Assembly: GCA_015065425.1 (NCBI GenBank)
Contig: SVQH01000026.1
Coordinates: 1 to 45,581, forward strand
Direction of reading: 5' to 3'
DNA: 45,581 nt
DNA from: Oscillospiraceae bacterium
GTDB taxonomy: Bacteria; Bacillota; Clostridia; Oscillospirales; Acutalibacteraceae
Shown here piece after piece: positions 44,859 to 45,581 of the stretch. The position numbers and the translations under genes were made by a program. How positions within the stretch are numbered: the stretch's first letter is position 1; the number at the start of each line of letters is the position of its first letter. The notes under the pieces are model-generated. The model was not told where the DNA came from. It did not search any database and saw only the letters and a list, made by a program, of their open reading frames with translations.

Positions 44859-45500
44859 ATGTACCGTATTGTAAGATTGCTGCTTGGATGTATCTTCTTT
44901 TATGTGGCTTTGCTGTTAATTAAGAAATACAAAAAAATAAACGAATATATTGTGGGCAATACTGCCATTGCAACCGTAATTATTGTCGTGCTGTTATCTT
45001 TTTTACCATTTGAAAACCTTTTCATAACTTTTAAATCCCCCGAAACGGCTTATCGGTATATATATTCCGATAAAACAAATGTAACCCTTGTCGCAGAAGG
45101 TGAAAGCTGTGATTTCGTTGTCGGAAATGACAAAGATTCCGAGGAATGTTTAATTATTCCTAAAACAGCAGACGGCTGGAAAACATGCCGCAAAATTGAC
45201 ACATACAGAATACTTCATAAGATTCATGGGGGTATTCTTGTTTATTTTTACCGTTATAAGTCAACAGATGAATTCTTTGTTTCTGTTCTTAATACAACAG
45301 AAAATCAGATAAATGTATCAGACAGTTGTAATTCTCAGTTTTTTCCGTTAGAAAGCGAACTCAATGCATTGAAAAGACCCCTTGTTACATATTATGCTTA
45401 CATTAATGAACCATCATCAGATTATACTATATTTGTAAACGGCGAACAAATTAAATTCTCTTTTCTGATTAAAGAAGGAAAGATATATTCGGTTTCCTGA
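44859..45500 (+). CDS. Membrane-anchored protein, unknown function
   Basis: I chose the ATG at 44859 (213 aa, MYRIVRL) because TTGGAGG lies 8 bases upstream; a TTG start five codons earlier would bury that site. Two hydrophobic segments (about 5-24 and 35-54) are followed by an extracellular or cytoplasmic beta-rich domain of about 150 residues (ESCDFVVGNDKD, GGILVYFYRYKS, SDYTIFVNGEQIKF). No family is recognised. It follows a copy of the TCCCTCGATTTT element. Confidence 0.65.
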   Translation: MYRIVRLLLGCIFFYVALLLIKKYKKINEYIVGNTAIATVIIVVLLSFLPFENLFITFKSPETAYRYIYSDKTNVTLVAEGESCDFVVGNDKDSEECLIIPKTADGWKTCRKIDTYRILHKIHGGILVYFYRYKSTDEFFVSVLNTTENQINVSDSCNSQFFPLESELNALKRPLVTYYAYINEPSSDYTIFVNGEQIKFSFLIKEGKIYSVS

Positions 45501-45507
45501 TTCACAA

Positions 45508-45546
45508 GAAAACGGTTTCGCCGTACGCCTACGGCGGAACGTTTTC
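45508..45546. terminator. Large imperfect palindrome, probable terminator or mobile-element end
   Basis: GAAAACGgTTTCGCCGTA pairs with TACGGCGGAACGTTTTC around a CGCC loop, with one bulge and one mismatch. It lies 8 bases after the stop of the last gene, and both arms carry A/T runs. A second hairpin, GGGAAGT-TT-ACTTCCC, follows at 45564-45579 and is cut by the window end, so a repeat element is an alternative. Confidence 0.55.
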
Positions 45547-45581
45547 GGATAGTCCATCGCCGAGGGAAGTTTACTTCCCGT

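Overview
The window looks like a chromosomal segment of a moderately low-GC, spore-forming anaerobic Firmicute, most likely a gut-associated member of the Clostridia (Oscillospiraceae/Ruminococcus-like). This rests on strong AGGAGG-type ribosome binding sites, near-consensus sigma-A promoters, a ylxM-ffh-rpsP-khpA operon, a cysteine desulfurase/ThiI pair without a rhodanese domain, the spore-germination protein YpeB, and typical Clostridia surface proteins. No rRNA, tRNA or CRISPR array was found, and the species cannot be named from this sequence alone.

Layout. Positions 1-90 hold the start of a leftward gene under a consensus promoter overlapped by two TCTACA-N3-TGTAGA palindromes, resembling an autoregulated BlaI/MecI-type repressor. 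Positions 219-14003 are a single leftward gene for a 4594-residue secreted protein made mostly of about eight 400-550-residue repeats and ending in an aromatic amphipathic tail. From 14.3 to 18.3 kb is a rightward operon of three polytopic membrane proteins (the first GT-C-like). It converges on a tight leftward four-gene operon at 18.2-22.9 kb: GH78 rhamnosidase-like, SGNH esterase, glycerophosphodiesterase and an Lgt-like membrane protein. A YfhO-family GT-C protein (22.98-25.06 kb) is divergent from the iscS-like/thiI sulfur-transfer pair (25.2-27.6 kb). Next come a leftward phosphoesterase plus SGNH-like lipoprotein pair, and a rightward exported LCAT-like hydrolase whose nucleophile elbow carries Cys rather than Ser. 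The conserved SRP/ribosome operon ylxM-ffh-rpsP-khpA lies at 31.8-34.1 kb, followed by a small Cys-rich exported peptide, ypeB, and a small lipoprotein with 11-residue repeats.

The right end (36.5-45.6 kb) is an accessory region. It starts with an internally deleted DUF4143-type ATPase remnant, then an Rhs/YD-repeat secreted protein with a C-terminal HHI...N...H...H domain resembling an AHH/HNH nuclease toxin, followed at 22 bp by a probable immunity gene. Behind that is a string of AT-rich orphan genes: a propeller-like gene split at an A8G slippery run, and several small membrane proteins. These are separated by duplicated intergenic boundary sequences, short tandem repeats and an IS110-like transposase remnant, the usual look of a growing and decaying polymorphic toxin/immunity locus.

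How the genes fit together: much of the window concerns the cell surface (giant repeat protein, GT-C enzymes, glycan-active hydrolases, lipoproteins, Rhs toxin). The giant protein and the Cys-nucleophile hydrolase have unrelated bodies but share the same kind of Phe-rich C-terminal tail, which suggests a common surface-attachment mode. That link is inference. All assignments were made by reading the sequence without database searches.
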